Part shown: positions 1 through 10,619 of the stretch, piece after piece
Numbering within the stretch: the first letter of the stretch is position 1
Layout of the letters: each line of letters begins with the position of its first letter
Assembly (NCBI GenBank): GCA_948099385.1
Contig: CANUEZ040000020.1
Location: 3,566,501 to 3,630,500, forward strand
From: Fasciola hepatica
Taxonomy: Eukaryota; Platyhelminthes; Trematoda; Plagiorchiida; Fasciolidae
Length of the DNA: 64,000 nucleotides
Direction: 5' to 3'
The notes under the pieces: model-generated
What the model was told of the DNA's origin: nothing
The model's database searches: none
The model's input: only the letters and a program-made list of their open reading frames with translations
Position numbers and translations under genes: made by a program

Positions 1-890
1 ATGACCAAAACTAGGAATAAGAACGATGATTTAGAAGGTAAGTGGTGGTAAGTGGTGGACGTTGGAGCGCGTGAATTGGGGAGAATCTAACAAGAGCAGT
101 GTCAGTGATGTGAGTCATTCTAAGGGGTACTAATATGCTGGTGATGGAGAAGGCATATGGGGTAGGTGATGTCGACGTTGCAAATGATGTTACCGGGTCC
201 TGCTTTCTTTCTATATTCAAAAATCTAGGTTACCCTCATAAGCTTGTTCCAACGTGGTGCACATATGGGTTAATTGTAGCACTTTGGCGACATCTAAGTA
301 TTTTGTAAGGACAATTTTGAAACGGTCTAGTGTCTGGCAGGCCCGAATGTCTCCGGGCAGTCTGTTCCAAATGCGGGAATAAACGGTGATGAAGAACCTT
401 TCTCTTAGTTTTGTCCTGGTGTATGGGACTTTAGTAGTACGATTTCGGTTACGAAGAGGGTAGGGTGCGTCTTGAGCGAAACATAGATCAGTGGTGGACG
501 TATGCGCTCTAGAATATAAGAGGTTGAATAGAAGATAAAAATTGAGTTTCATACGTCGTAGCCATAGGGGTTCAAGCCTTAGTAGCTCACATCTCTCTTT
601 ATAATTCAAGGGGGATGATGAGCCGAGTAAGTGCTGGGTGAAGGATCGCTGAACTCTTTCGATCGCAAGTCTGTCAGATTTGCGCATGTGAGTGTATACC
701 AGAGGGCAGTACTCGAGCCGTGGTCTGGCGTGGGATGTAAAGATCAGAAGCTGGCTGTCGCGCATTCTGAAGGTTCTGCAGATGAGGGCTATCGTTCTCT
801 TAGTCTTAGCCACCTGGTAGGTGGCTTGTTCTTGGAAGGTGAACGTGCAAGAATATTGTAGACCGAGATCTCGTACTAGCGGAGTAGTAG
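1..890 (-). repeat. Left arm of 890-bp inverted repeat (CR1-like 3' end)
   Basis: This segment is the reverse complement of 2873-3762 without indels. I found two substitutions by reading: one Arg/Gln and one Arg/Leu codon difference in the encoded RT tail. It holds the C-terminal part of a non-LTR reverse transcriptase and its 3' untranslated end. The match runs up to base 1, so the arm may extend beyond the window. The inner end is at the ten bases ggagtagtag (881-890). Confidence 0.95.
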
Positions 891-2253
891 AAATGAACGA
901 GCCGTTTAAGGCGAGGGACTCAGGGGGAATTTGACTTTTATATGTGAGAATGGCACTCTTAGCAGCGGAGAAACTCATTCTCCAAGTGTTGCACCATATG
1001 TCAAGAGCGTTCGGGTCGTCAGCCATTTTGGTGAGGGTATAGGTCGAGGTTTGAGGTTCAAATGAATATGCAATCTTAATATCATCGGCGAATAGGAACG
1101 CGGTGCCATGGCGTATTACTTTGAATACGTCGTTTATGTAGAGAAGAAATAAAAGTGGACCTAACACACTGCCCTGTATAACACCACTTGTGACTGGCCG
1201 GGGTGATGAGAGGTAACCCTCAATGCTTACTGCTTGCGATCTCATGCTAAGATAGGATGACAACCAAGAAAAGAGCGGGCCTATTATGCCGTAAGATCTA
1301 ACCTTGGTTAGCAGCTGTGCGTGAGGCACGCGGTCAAATGCTTTCGTCATATCAAGGAAGATAACGATAAATGCCATTCCAGAGTCAGCTGACGTTGTGA
1401 TCAAATTAAGGAAATCAAGTTGGCAGGTCAGACACAACCTAGACTTTAAGAAGCCGTGTTGGTTTTTATTTATTAACCCACGGGTGAGGATAACATCGGC
1501 AATCTCATCTTTAACTACTCGTTCCATTATCCTAGATATAATGGGAGTGTGGTTTATGGGGCTGTAATTAGCAGGGTCATGTAAAGCACCCTTCTTATGG
1601 AGGGGAATGATAACGGAAGTTTTCCACTGGGATGGGAAAAAGCCTTGTGACATGGAGAGATTAAATAAGTTCATCAAAAGCATCACAATGTCCGGGCCGC
1701 CAAGACGAAACAGAGCTGGTGGGATACCATCGGGACCAGGGCGAGCCAGAGGCCGGGTGGAATTTAACAGCTTTCTGACTTCGTTGGCTGAGAATACTAC
1801 GGTTGACAACGTGTCAGCAGTCAAAGGGGTGAGATCTTGGGTTGGACTTTTGTGGTCTGTTATGAAGGTAGAAGCGAATAAATTATTGAATGCCTCAGCG
1901 ATTAACTGAGGCGAGCTAATACAAATGTTCTCTGATAGGAGCAAATACGGTATTTTGGTTGTACAGCTGGGGTTTCGAGTTTTGATAAGGCTAGAGAGGT
2001 GGGCTATTTTATTCGGCTGGTTGAAAGCGTACAGTTCTTGCTTCTCCAGCTTGTTCTCATTTTCGCTTAGTAGCTGGCGTGAAAGGTGGCTAAGGCAGAA
2101 GAAGATAGAAAGGTCGTTGGTCCTTTCGTAGGCAAGCTGCAACTTTTCGAACTTACGTTGCAACTTTTGTTGTCGATCGGTTTTTCTCCCACTGAATTCA
2201 GTTATCTCGGGAGATATAATGTTAAGAGAACAGAATAGGTTAGAATACATCAC
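217..2253 (-). CDS. Reverse transcriptase of CR1-like element
   Basis: A 678-codon open frame. Visible RT blocks are RPGPDGIPPALF (about residue 170), a FLDMTKAFDRVPH block with the first catalytic Asp, a GVIQGSVLGPLLF block and the active-site FADDIKI (about residue 388, bases near 1085). A thumb and C-terminal region follows, with the LEPLWLRRMK motif seen in other flatworm CR1-like copies. The start codon is only the first Met after the upstream TAG. The natural protein would begin in the endonuclease part further right, so this is the RT half of a larger polyprotein. The catalytic motifs look intact. I see no promoter. Confidence 0.88.
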   Translation of the reverse strand: MMYSNLFCSLNIISPEITEFSGRKTDRQQKLQRKFEKLQLAYERTNDLSIFFCLSHLSRQLLSENENKLEKQELYAFNQPNKIAHLSSLIKTRNPSCTTKIPYLLLSENICISSPQLIAEAFNNLFASTFITDHKSPTQDLTPLTADTLSTVVFSANEVRKLLNSTRPLARPGPDGIPPALFRLGGPDIVMLLMNLFNLSMSQGFFPSQWKTSVIIPLHKKGALHDPANYSPINHTPIISRIMERVVKDEIADVILTRGLINKNQHGFLKSRLCLTCQLDFLNLITTSADSGMAFIVIFLDMTKAFDRVPHAQLLTKVRSYGIIGPLFSWLSSYLSMRSQAVSIEGYLSSPRPVTSGVIQGSVLGPLLFLLYINDVFKVIRHGTAFLFADDIKIAYSFEPQTSTYTLTKMADDPNALDIWCNTWRMSFSAAKSAILTYKSQIPPESLALNGSFISTTPLVRDLGLQYSCTFTFQEQATYQVAKTKRTIALICRTFRMRDSQLLIFTSHARPRLEYCPLVYTHMRKSDRLAIERVQRSFTQHLLGSSSPLNYKERCELLRLEPLWLRRMKLNFYLLFNLLYSRAHTSTTDLCFAQDAPYPLRNRNRTTKVPYTRTKLRERFFITVYSRIWNRLPGDIRACQTLDRFKIVLTKYLDVAKVLQLTHMCTTLEQAYEGNLDF

Positions 2254-2872
2254 ATCCGACGCCAGTTGAGGATCAGATGTTTGAAAAAATTCATCCCATG
2301 TCTGGTTACGCAGGATGGTGGGTAAAGTATCCCAATTTGCATTTCGGGAAGATTTTCGATTTTGAAGACTTTCCTGGTGATGCGGCTGAACGGAGAATTC
2401 ACACGTTATGACCCTATGATCACAACCAGGAAGGTGGCTAAGGACACTTGCCTTTATATTTCGGAGGCCTAAAGTAAAGATAAGGTCAAGAATATTGTTC
2501 CCTCCGGTTGGTGATTTTACGTGTTGTGTCTATCCGCCAGCACGGATACATGAGATAAAATTGCATAACTTCGGAGAGGAATTCAGGGTTGCCCAACAAA
2601 TGCCAGGGAGGTTGAAGTCCCCCGCTATGATTTTAGAAGCATGCGGGATTTCAGCTACGTGACAGAAATCATCGGTGATTGCATTTACGTTGCCCATGTT
2701 GTAGCCCGGCGGACAGTAAACACAACCAATGATGAGCTGCCCCTGAAGCAGGGGTATAGAGATCCAAACAGAGTCTTGGACCTTATCAAGGACAGGAAGT
2801 TGGAGTAAGTGTGTTCCAAGACTGCTCTTACTATAAGCAAGGCATCCACCACCATGTCTCTCATATTTGTTC
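2254..2872 (-). pseudogene. Endonuclease domain (EEP type) of CR1-like element, truncated
   Basis: The minus-strand translation shows the second half of an exonuclease-endonuclease-phosphatase nuclease. Seen in order are a RHGGG motif, the catalytic-type GDFN motif (near 2605), a GNNILDL segment and a closing CDHR motif (near 2430), which corresponds to the SDH box of the family. In living elements this domain nicks target DNA to prime reverse transcription. The frame is the same as that of the downstream RT but is broken by a TAG at 2530-2532. The N-terminal third, with the usual first metal-binding residues, is missing because of the truncation at 2872. Confidence 0.82.
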
Positions 2873-3546
2873 CTACTACTCCGCTAGTACGAGATCTCGG
2901 TCTACAATATTCTTGCACGTTCACCTTCCAAGAACAAGCCACCTACCAGGTGGCTAAGACTAAGAGAACGATAGCCCTCATCTGCAGAACCTTCAGAATG
3001 CGCGACAGCCAGCTTCTGATCTTTACATCCCACGCCAGACCACAGCTCGAGTACTGCCCTCTGGTATACACTCACATGCGCAAATCTGACAGACTTGCGA
3101 TCGAAAGAGTTCAGCGATCCTTCACCCAGCACTTACTCGGCTCATCATCCCCCTTGAATTATAAAGAGAGATGTGAGCTACTAAGGCTTGAACCCCTATG
3201 GCTACGACGTATGAAACTCAATTTTTATCTTCTATTCAACCTCTTATATTCTAGAGCGCATACGTCCACCACTGATCTATGTTTCGCTCAAGACGCACCC
3301 TACCCTCTTCGTAACCGAAATCGTACTACTAAAGTCCCATACACCAGGACAAAACTAAGAGAAAGGTTCTTCATCACCGTTTATTCCCTCATTTGGAACA
3401 GACTGCCCGGAGACATTCGGGCCTGCCAGACACTAGACCGTTTCAAAATTGTCCTTACAAAATACTTAGATGTCGCCAAAGTGCTACAATTAACCCATAT
3501 GTGCACCACGTTGGAACAAGCTTATGAGGGTAACCTAGATTTTTGA
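2873..3546 (+). pseudogene. RT C-terminal fragment of CR1-like element
   Basis: The frame beginning near the junction encodes the final 220 or so residues of the RT polyprotein, ending in EGNLDF and a TGA. It differs from the left copy at two residues (HARPQL versus HARPRL, and VYSLIW versus VYSRIW). It contains no fingers, palm or active site. The open frame starts about 60 bases upstream in sequence that belongs to the opposite-strand endonuclease, so its apparent N terminus is an accident of the fusion. Confidence 0.85.
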
Positions 3547-3762
3547 ATATAGAAAGAAAGCAGGACCCGGTAACATCATTTGCAACGTCGACATCACCTA
3601 CCCCATATGCCTTCTCCATCACCAGCATATTAGTACCCCTTAGAATGACTCACATCACTGACACTGCTCTTGTTAGATTCTCCCCAATTCACGCGCTCCA
3701 ACGTCCACCACTTACCACCACTTACCTTCTAAATCATCGTTCTTATTCCTAGTTTTGGTCAT
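2873..3762 (+). mobile_element. CR1-like 3' fragment, right arm of the 890-bp inverted repeat
   Basis: Near-identical inverted copy of 1-890. It joins the left copy head to head at 2872/2873, so the two 3' ends point outward. It starts inside the RT thumb region and carries the same 3' end, stopping at a shared TTTTGGTCAT. Because both halves contain the same 3' part of the element, this is not the classic twin-priming arrangement. Confidence 0.92.
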
Positions 3763-4914
3763 TATTTTCGTATTTCCATTCACTCCCAATGGCTCACAGT
3801 CCTCATTCTTCCCAAAGTAGTCTGTGTCTACATTACTAGATTTCTCTTTTCACCATTGACCGTGGATCCTCAGCTGGGAGCATCCCAGACTGCGCCTCCC
3901 TACTCGTATGCTTCCAGACACCAACCGGTGCGCATCTCCCATTTGATGTCTTGGGATGATCCGGAGATAACACCAGCGAAATATCTGACCCAAACGTCAG
4001 GCTTTAAATCTGGATCCCCCACAATCTCCTAGACTAAGCCATCTCTACGTCTGTATGATCTTGACCAAAATCACCTGTGCAAATCCCGCCGGTGCGGGGC
4101 GCGGACAGATCCCCCGCTTTGGCCGGTGCACATCGGGCGTGCAGGACGTCTGCAACGATGTGCGGGCGCAACTAGGTGGATCGCACCTCCTGCCTCCAGA
4201 AATGGTTTTCAGGTTGGGTGTCCAGCGCACGGTCTGCCCCACCCACTAGAACCGGTTGCGGATGGAAAAAAAACAAGAAAACGGAACAAAAGGAATACCG
4301 TTCATATACTCAAAATGTTGCTGTCTCCTCCAGCCAACATTGACTCACCATCGTGCTCGCTTCAAATTTGCCTTCATAACCTAACGCTTTTTTCGTCCGG
4401 CAAAAGTTGCTTTTTTTGGTGCACAATTATCGTATACTTAAAAACCCATCAACACTTCTGGCTCATTATTCCCAGTCCACTTCCCGCGGTTTCATGCCAA
4501 ACTACCCACCGGTCTTATTTGCAAACTTAACCACTCTCTAAGATAAAGCCCACCCCTTTTTGCTACTTTTACCGATATACTCGAGAAATAACGCATTTAT
4601 TGCTGTCACTAACTTCCGTACCACAATCTCCAGACAGTATATGACACTGCGAAATTCATCTCTTGAGATTCCCAATAATCGACATCTCTGTGTTTGCTTG
4701 CTTTCTCTGCCAGCTCCGCTGTTTGTCCACTTAAGGCTGTTGCATTGCAATGTCCTCATCTTGCAAGGTATCGTGTCTCACTTTTGCACATCTGATAAGC
4801 TATTGTGCCGCAGAGTTCTGTTCTGTCGCCACAAAGTGGTCCACCTTTTGTATCAAACATAAACCGATAGTCTTCTGCCCATCACTTCATCGTTTTTTCC
4901 AGCCGTGTCCATCC

Positions 4915-5062
4915 TATTGTTGTAGTTGAGCACCACGCAACGATTCTCTCGATAATTCCTAGTTCATGCTGATGCATTACATTCCTTTTTCTGAAAGCAA
5001 AACAATCCACTCAAAGTCATATGTTTTATCCGGTCACTTCCTTCACCATCACTCTGGCAACC
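4915..5062 (+). repeat. Imperfect direct repeat, copy 1 (period about 400 bp)
   Basis: The stretch with ctgaaagcaaaacaatccac, caaagtc and ccggtcacttccttcaccat reappears about 400 bases on. Flanking words (gcaccac, gattacattc) keep the same order, so a unit of roughly 150 bp or more was duplicated and has since diverged. Confidence 0.7.
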
Positions 5063-5314
5063 ACGATCCAGATGTGTAGTCCATTTGGTTTATCACACAC
5101 ACTCCGCTCATACCCGGCTGCCGAACTTTGCAAACCTATGCATCGGTTGTTCTGTGTATTTCCTTTCTCATGCTCCATTCCCATAGATCGTCTCAGACAC
5201 TTCCGATACTTGATACATTTTTTTCACCACGTGAAGTCTTTGCTAAGAATTATCAGTATGTAAGTACTTACCTGTCATTCAACCGGTCATCCTCCTTGCA
5301 GGCCACGTTTCTGC

Positions 5315-5466
5315 CACCATCGTAGCTACGCACCACACGTCGATTTTTTTGTCAGTTACCAGTTTCTTGCTGAAGGATTACATTCTTTTTTCCTGAAAGC
5401 AAAACAATCCACTCAAAGTCTATATGCTCCATCCGGTCACTTCCTTCACCATCAATTTGACACCCA
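5315..5466 (+). repeat. Imperfect direct repeat, copy 2
   Basis: Second copy of the 4915-5062 block. The best-conserved core is 5394-5455, with substitutions and small indels relative to copy 1. Confidence 0.7.
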
Positions 5467-5959
5467 CAGTCCAGTGTGTTGTCCGTTTCTTTTTACAACT
5501 GGCTCAACCGATATACGGTCACTGTACCCTAAAATTGCTATCCTCGACCGATTTTCTTGGTCTTTATGTACTATGCCGCAATTTTTTATCGCCCAATTTT
5601 TCATCGCAACTCCTCTCATACATTGTAAAGCTCTATTGCTTGAATACGTCTCCTTCAGGAATGTTTCTTCTTCACGATATCCACGTATCCGTCAATCTGG
5701 TTTGGTTCTCCGACAGGTCAGTCTTCCTTCTGTAGGATTTGTGTGATTTTGTACCATTCTCCACCCACCACACATTTTGGCAGAACAACTACGCGTACCT
5801 CCAGCCGGATCGACCACCTGACCTTGAGTTTAAATTCACCGGGCGGTATCGCAGCAATTGACTTGAATGCCTTCTCTTATATTCAATCGCGTTCGCATAA
5901 TTGTACAGTCCCACTGTAACTTTCATTCAGCTTTCAACTGTACCGTTTGATCTTGCATT

Positions 5960-6233
5960 GCAGCATGCTTCGGGGTTATCCGAAATAAACTATTACCAGC
6001 GTCTAAAAATCCCACATCAGGCCCTTGCTTGAATACTGCCCAATAATATTCTCTGAAATGAATAAACTCGACGGAATTGCGATCGAAAGCATACAAAGGC
6101 GTTTATCAAACAACTGCTTGATTGGCCCACGTCTTTAAGCTAGAGAGAACGATGCCAAAATCTGAATATTGAACCACTCTGGGTCCGCCGCCTAAGACCA
6201 AACTTAGCCTTCTTGCATAACATGCTCCACAAC
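5960..6233 (+). pseudogene. CR1-like RT C-terminal fragment (host of Pao-1)
   Basis: The plus-strand translation in two frames gives HIRPLLEYCPIIF and then, after a frameshift, LNIEPLWVRRLRPNLAFLHN. These correspond to the thumb and C-terminal blocks of the CR1-like RT at the left end of the window (ARPRLEYCPLVY and LRLEPLWLRRMK). The fragment ends at the left boundary of the Pao LTR (6237). An apparent 3' end of a plus-strand non-LTR element appears on the far side of Pao-1 (10620-10760). This suggests that Pao-1 integrated into this older copy. Confidence 0.72.
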
Positions 6234-6236
6234 CGG

Positions 6237-6620
6237 TGTGAAGTCCAGCCACCGGAACCTTTGAGCGACGCGTAGCAACCAATTGCGACACTATTCAAAA
6301 CAATGTTGATTCCAAATAGCTACGGTACTATATATAACAAATTAAATAATTTTACAATAGTCAAACCTCAATAGTGTTCCTTCTGGGTTCTTTCGCTCCA
6401 AAGTGGACAACAAAACAGCAACTGCAGCGAATACAGTCACAACGAAGTTCAAGCTGAGCGACTCTCGCTCGAAGCAACGGTAGGAGTCCGGTTTGTGACA
6501 AAGACTTAAAGAAGTAAAACAAACTATCGGAATTCCGGCGAAGACGGTTCATACAAATGATAATTGTCGTTTGCAACGTGGATGCTAATGCATGGAAAGG
6601 GTTTCCTGAACTCCTTTACA
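6237..6620 (-). repeat. 3' LTR of Pao-1
   Basis: On the minus strand the LTR starts TGTAAAGGAG, just after a purine-rich tract (ttttggggccgg), and ends TTCACA. A related LTR stands alone at 22591-23017 and aligns along its whole length with small indels. The left flank is aaccgg. Confidence 0.82.
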
Positions 6621-6736
6621 CCGGCCCCAAAATCCGATCCGGATTTTTCCCGTGAACCGCTAGGTGTGGTTGGCCTCATGCATTGGCTCACTATACGGTT
6701 CCCCAATACTTTAAACTGATCACCGTCGATAGCAAC

Positions 6737-7372
6737 TCACAGTCGGACAAGTGGATCAACTCTCAGTGGTCCCTCTCGGTTCGGCAGATCCGAAGACCCG
6801 CCTCCTACCTGAGGAGAGTTGGCCTCTAAACTTAGACTACCTGTGTCCGAATCGCTTCCCATAAGACAAATCTTTCTAATGTCACGGAGCACTAATCTTT
6901 CATTAGTTTGCGCAGTTGCCTTTCGTACCAAGCCATCGTTCGAAACTGAGATGCCTTCAATGACTCCTATCGGCCACCGGCCACGCGGCAAAGCCTCCGA
7001 AACTAGTAGCACTATATCACCCGATCTAAAGTTGCGTTCTCGATTCATCCACTTCTGCCACTGTTGTAATAGTGGAAGATATTCCCTGATCCATCTCTTA
7101 CAAAACACAGATGTTAGGCAATTTGCCTGCATCTACTGGCGAACCATTCTATCTCGCAAAGAATTCGTCGGAATATCTCATGGGTTCGCCCTCAGGATAA
7201 GTAGGCCATTGGGAGTGAGTACTGGCAGATCACGACAGTCTGAAATCAAAGGAACTAGCGGTCGTCCGTTTACTATCCTCTCACTTTCAGTAAGGAATGT
7301 CAACAATGTTTCGTCAATAATCGGCTGTTCTTCACCAACCGAAAGAAGCACTCTTCTAACCGAGCGCACCAT
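6737..7372 (-). pseudogene. Pao-1 integrase C-terminal half and DUF5641-like domain
   Basis: The frame at 7178-7372 reads MVRSVRRVLLSVGEEQPI, the end of a Pao integrase catalytic domain (helix after the catalytic Glu position, then VNGRPLVPL). The frame at 6737-7132 carries the region with WMNRERNFRSGDIVLL and LPRGRWPIGVIEGI, typical of the DUF5641 tail of Bel/Pao polyproteins. These were one frame, now split by stops and frameshifts. The final residues lie about 115 bases before the LTR. Confidence 0.8.
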
Positions 7373-7389
7373 GATCTCTCATATGCCAC

Positions 7390-8082
7390 CACGGTGACTA
7401 ACATGTAGGGAATTGAAGTGCCACTGCAAGCCCCGTTGCAGCAATCTGTCAGCAATCTTATCACTAGACCAGTTTCCCGTTAGGTTCTTCATTTCATTTG
7501 AGCCCCAAAAAAGTTTGTACCGTTATCACTAAAAGTCTCAGAAGGTGTCCCTCTCCTCGACATGCAAAGCAGTAGTGTCATAATGAATTAATCCGGGCTT
7601 AGGGAATAAGAAACTTCGGTATGTACCGCACGCATCTGGAGGCAGTTGAAGATGCATCCATATCGTTTCTCCATGCTTCTCCCATGTTTAACTGCAAGTG
7701 GGCCAAAGTAATTTATTCCGGCGTACTTGAACGGAAACCAACCTTGTTGGGCACTAATGGCTGGTAGAGGAGCCATCGTCTGTTTGCCTACGAATGCCAA
7801 ATGCCTCCGGCATTTCCAACATCCTCCAAGTACTCGCTTGACGGCAGCACCCCACTGTACAATCCAAAATGTTTTGCGAAGTTCCGCGAGTAACTGAAAA
7901 GGTCCTGCGTGTCCTTCCATCGCGTGATGCCATCGGATTATCGAGTCTGTAATTGGGTGAGTCTTGGGTAGTATCATCGGATGTTTCACACCCTGAAGTT
8001 GACTGCAGTAGTTCAGTCGTCCTCCAACACAAATAATTCCATTTAATAAAATTGGATCGAGTTTTAATAGGGTCCTGTTCAT
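7390..8082 (-). pseudogene. Pao-1 integrase zinc region and N-terminal catalytic part
   Basis: Residues in the 164-codon frame (7588-8082) include HPITDSIIRWHH and the Cys pair CWKC, the H2C2 zinc-binding unit of Pao integrase. FKYAGINYFGPL follows, where the first catalytic Asp is expected in the family (usually GvDyFGP). Here that position reads Asn (INYFGP), so the first DDE residue appears lost. Downstream, after a stop, SDNGTNF (near 7535) supplies the second catalytic Asp. Confidence 0.8.
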
Positions 8083-8289
8083 CGGAGATTTGTTAATGCA
8101 TAGGTTGTTGTTCCTGTCTCGTAGACATTTTAACTATTCAATATAGACCTTAGCTTGTACAATCGGAATAACAATTTCCTCCGCTTTAGCAATGTCGTGT
8201 AACTTCAACGGCCCAGTTCTCAATCCTAGGTCCATGCTCCCGCCTCCCATGACTGCAATGTACATTTTAAAACGGGTTAGCCACGCTAC

Positions 8290-8967
8290 CTACTTCAGCA
8301 AGTGAAACCAACTGGAGTACCTAGCTAGAAATGCGTCCGTCCATGTATTCCGCAATACTGTGAGAACTGTACTCGAAGGCTGCTTCAGCTCAACTTTTGG
8401 TGTTGCTGCAGTCACCGTGGGACTGGCCGGCCATGAAGTTTCATCGTTCATTAAGAATTTTGGACCTTTGAACCAGCAGCTGATATCACTTGGTGATGTT
8501 GTGCCTCTTGACGCCAAGTCTGCAGGGTTAGCCTCCGATCTGAGGTGATGCCATTGCCAGGGTTCCGACCACTGATGGGTTTCAGCCAAACGGTTCGCAA
8601 AGTACGTACTAAATCTCGTTTTAGTGCTATTTATGTAGTGCAAAGCTATAGCACAGTCCGTCCAGTAGTAAGTCTTATCAAACTTGATTCCAATTTCTTC
8701 CATAAGAATCCGAGAGACTCTAACGGCCAGTTTTGCTGCGGCTGACTCCAGTCGGGGGATCGTTATGGTCTTCACAGGAGCTACCCTTGATTTAGAGAAC
8801 AGTAGGTCACAGTAGGGGGCTATATCCCTTAAAACCATTCTGGAATACGCCACCATCCCATAGCCAACTTCAGAAGCGTCACAAAACACATGAGGCTGTA
8901 CACCTTCATTCAGTGAGTCACCTCTAATGACAGAACACTGAGTTTTGAATGCACTAAGTTGTTCCAT
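8290..8967 (-). pseudogene. Pao-1 RNase H region
   Basis: A 225-codon open stretch with HVFCDASEVGYG (the usual first RNase H Asp), a PRLESAAAKLA helix with Glu, YYWTDCAIALHYI with a further Asp, and EANPADLASRG. This order matches the RNase H domain of Bel/Pao polyproteins, which degrades the RNA of the hybrid during reverse transcription. It is the least damaged part of Pao-1, but a stop separates it from the part before it. Confidence 0.82.
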
Positions 8968-8976
8968 ACTTCTTAA

Positions 8977-9290
8977 TCATTCATTCCAGCATCGAAGGGG
9001 TACTTCTCCAATTGGGTCGTCCCAACCAAGCTTCAAGCGACACGGTGATTGCAATAACACCTTGCCTGGCAGAATGAAAGGTGAAACCAACCCTAGTGGG
9101 TCGAACACGGATGAAACTATAGACAACAAGCCACGCCTTGTTTGAGGTCTTTCGCGCATTGCGAATGAAAACTGGAACGTGCATTCTATTGCGTTCCATA
9201 TGGTTGTTTTCTTTTGCCGCATCCTTGATCTAATGCCCAATGTGCTTCTGGGACGTCGACACCTATCAGGGTTCGCACTCTCGAATCTCC
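8977..9290 (-). pseudogene. Pao-1 Peptidase_A17-type linker with RT core deleted
   Basis: Bases near 9290-9196 read LIGVDVPEAHWALDQG and KQPYG, the segment just before the RT fingers in Bel/Pao. Immediately to the left, from about 9187, the frame reads TRRGLLSIVSSVFDPLGL and SPFILPGK, which normally lies after the RT palm and thumb. Several hundred residues, including the YxDD active site, are therefore missing between them, with a frame change at the joint. This is an internal deletion, not a stop. Confidence 0.78.
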
Positions 9291-9329
9291 CAGATTCTGT
9301 CTTCGGAAGCATTGTAGGTGAGGCCAGGA

Positions 9330-9908
9330 TCAAATGTCCGCATCTGTGCAGTACTGGACTGCTTGGATTGGTAGCCTATCAACACAAAAGGCTCTCTCTA
9401 TGTTCACGAAATCATTCTCTGACAATGAGTTCGGTGGAAGCTCCGTTGTTCCGGAATTCCAAGTGGTAGTCCCATTTACGGTCGAAATCGAAAGTGAGGT
9501 CGGGGATGCCTTCAGGCCCACCAGCTCCATAACGTCTTTTTGTGTTGGAGTCACATCAGACTCGCTGTCCAGCAGAGCGTAGGTTTCCACAGAGCCCCCC
9601 GGTCCGTCTACTCGCACCGGTAGCACACCTAAACTGACCAGACATTCTGGCCTAAGAGTAGCCGCACAACTATTGGCCCACTTTCCAGGCCTTTTCGCGT
9701 CGTCCGTACTCAGCTTATCCAGCTGCAGCCCTTGTGTTGTATCTTGCGTGACTCGATCGGTACACTGCTTCTGTGCACCGTGCAGTAGATGGTGGTGCCG
9801 TTTCTGACAGTATGATGTTGAATATGGTTTGGAAACAGGACAGTTGCTGGGCAGACGTCCACACTTGAGACAGAAAAACATGCCTTGATTTCTTTGATCA
9901 ATGCCCAA
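9330..9908 (-). pseudogene. Pao-1 gag zinc finger and aspartic protease
   Basis: The 192-codon frame starts with FFCLKCGRLPSNC, a Cys-rich knuckle. It later shows YALLDSESDVTPTQKDVM, the DUF1758-type retropepsin of Bel/Pao. The family's active site is Asp-Ser/Thr-Gly. Here the Gly position is Glu (DSESD), which should abolish activity if the reading is right. NSLSENDFVNIERAF and CVDRLPIQ follow as in other Pao proteases. Confidence 0.8.
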
Positions 9909-10605
9909 CGACCGGGCATGTCACGAGACAGGAATCGCTGACATTCCTCAAGTGCGTGTATTCCGTTACATACCGAGCACCCATTAGCTGTTACCAACAA
10001 AGTACTACCCTGATATGGCGTGAACCTTTTTGCTTCTGGATGCGGGGTTTGTGCACAATTCCTCCAACTGGATGACCGCGAATACCCCTGAGCCTTGCTA
10101 TTGGCAGCCAGTTTGCCAAACCTACTTCAGGCAATCCGTGCCTCACGGGACACTAAGTGCTGCAGATCTTGGAACCTCGGTTGGTCTCCTCTTCCCAAAA
10201 TATCATCAACGGTCCTGGCCCACAAATCCTGGAAGGCCTTGGTAGTACTCGAGTAGCACCTTCCTTGGTCTGCGGTGAGTTGAGGTCTGACATGCAATTC
10301 ACCTGCTTGAGGGCAACGTCACAGTTTAGCATTTTCAAAGACAATTTGGTCAGGGCATCCGAATCTTCCACCAGAGGCCTCAAACCTTGCAGTAAGCCGT
10401 CAATCAGTGAACGGGCCACGGCATGATCTTGTCCATACGGATCCTTTAGGATTTCCCTGGCCTTATTGTATGCCAATGTTGGAGGCAACATAACACATTC
10501 GGCAAACGCATCCCTTGCTTGTCTCTTGCGGTAATGCATCAAATAAAGTAAGCTCTGGCCATCGTCTTGAACTCTACCTTCGATGTAACATTCGAACTGT
10601 TTCAC
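9909..10605 (-). pseudogene. Pao-1 gag
   Basis: The 150-codon frame 10153-10605 contains FECYIEGRVQDDGQSLLYL and ILKDPYGQDHAVARSLIDG, the capsid-like DUF1759 pattern of Bel/Pao gag proteins, where short helices package element RNA into particles. Continuing leftward with frameshifts it reaches CSVCNGIHALEECQRFL, a first zinc-binding segment. The N terminus is not visible: sequence right of 10605 does not continue the frame, and no start codon context or 5' LTR is present. Confidence 0.78.
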
Positions 10606-10619
10606 AAACCTTTGGCCGC

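Larger units (their letters stand above)
1..2872 (-). mobile_element. CR1-like non-LTR retrotransposon, 5'-truncated copy
   Basis: Reading leftward from 2872, the element holds the later part of an apurinic-type endonuclease, a reverse transcriptase and a 3' tail. It is truncated at 2872 inside the endonuclease, where it abuts a second copy pointing the other way. The domain order EN-RT and the FADD active site fit the CR1/Jockey group. Assignment below that level is inference. One in-frame TAG at 2530-2532 separates EN from the long RT frame, so this copy is inactive as read. Confidence 0.88.
3763..5950. other. No gene recognised (2.2 kb)
   Basis: Short frames only, none with recognisable domains. 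Bases 4075-4260 are more GC-rich than their surroundings. The only structure I can support is the imperfect direct duplication listed separately at 4915-5062 and 5315-5466. Confidence 0.6.

Noticed and set aside
1..3762. Twin-priming inversion of a single CR1 insertion.
   Set aside because: Twin priming gives inverted halves that do not repeat the same part. Here both copies contain the same 3' end.
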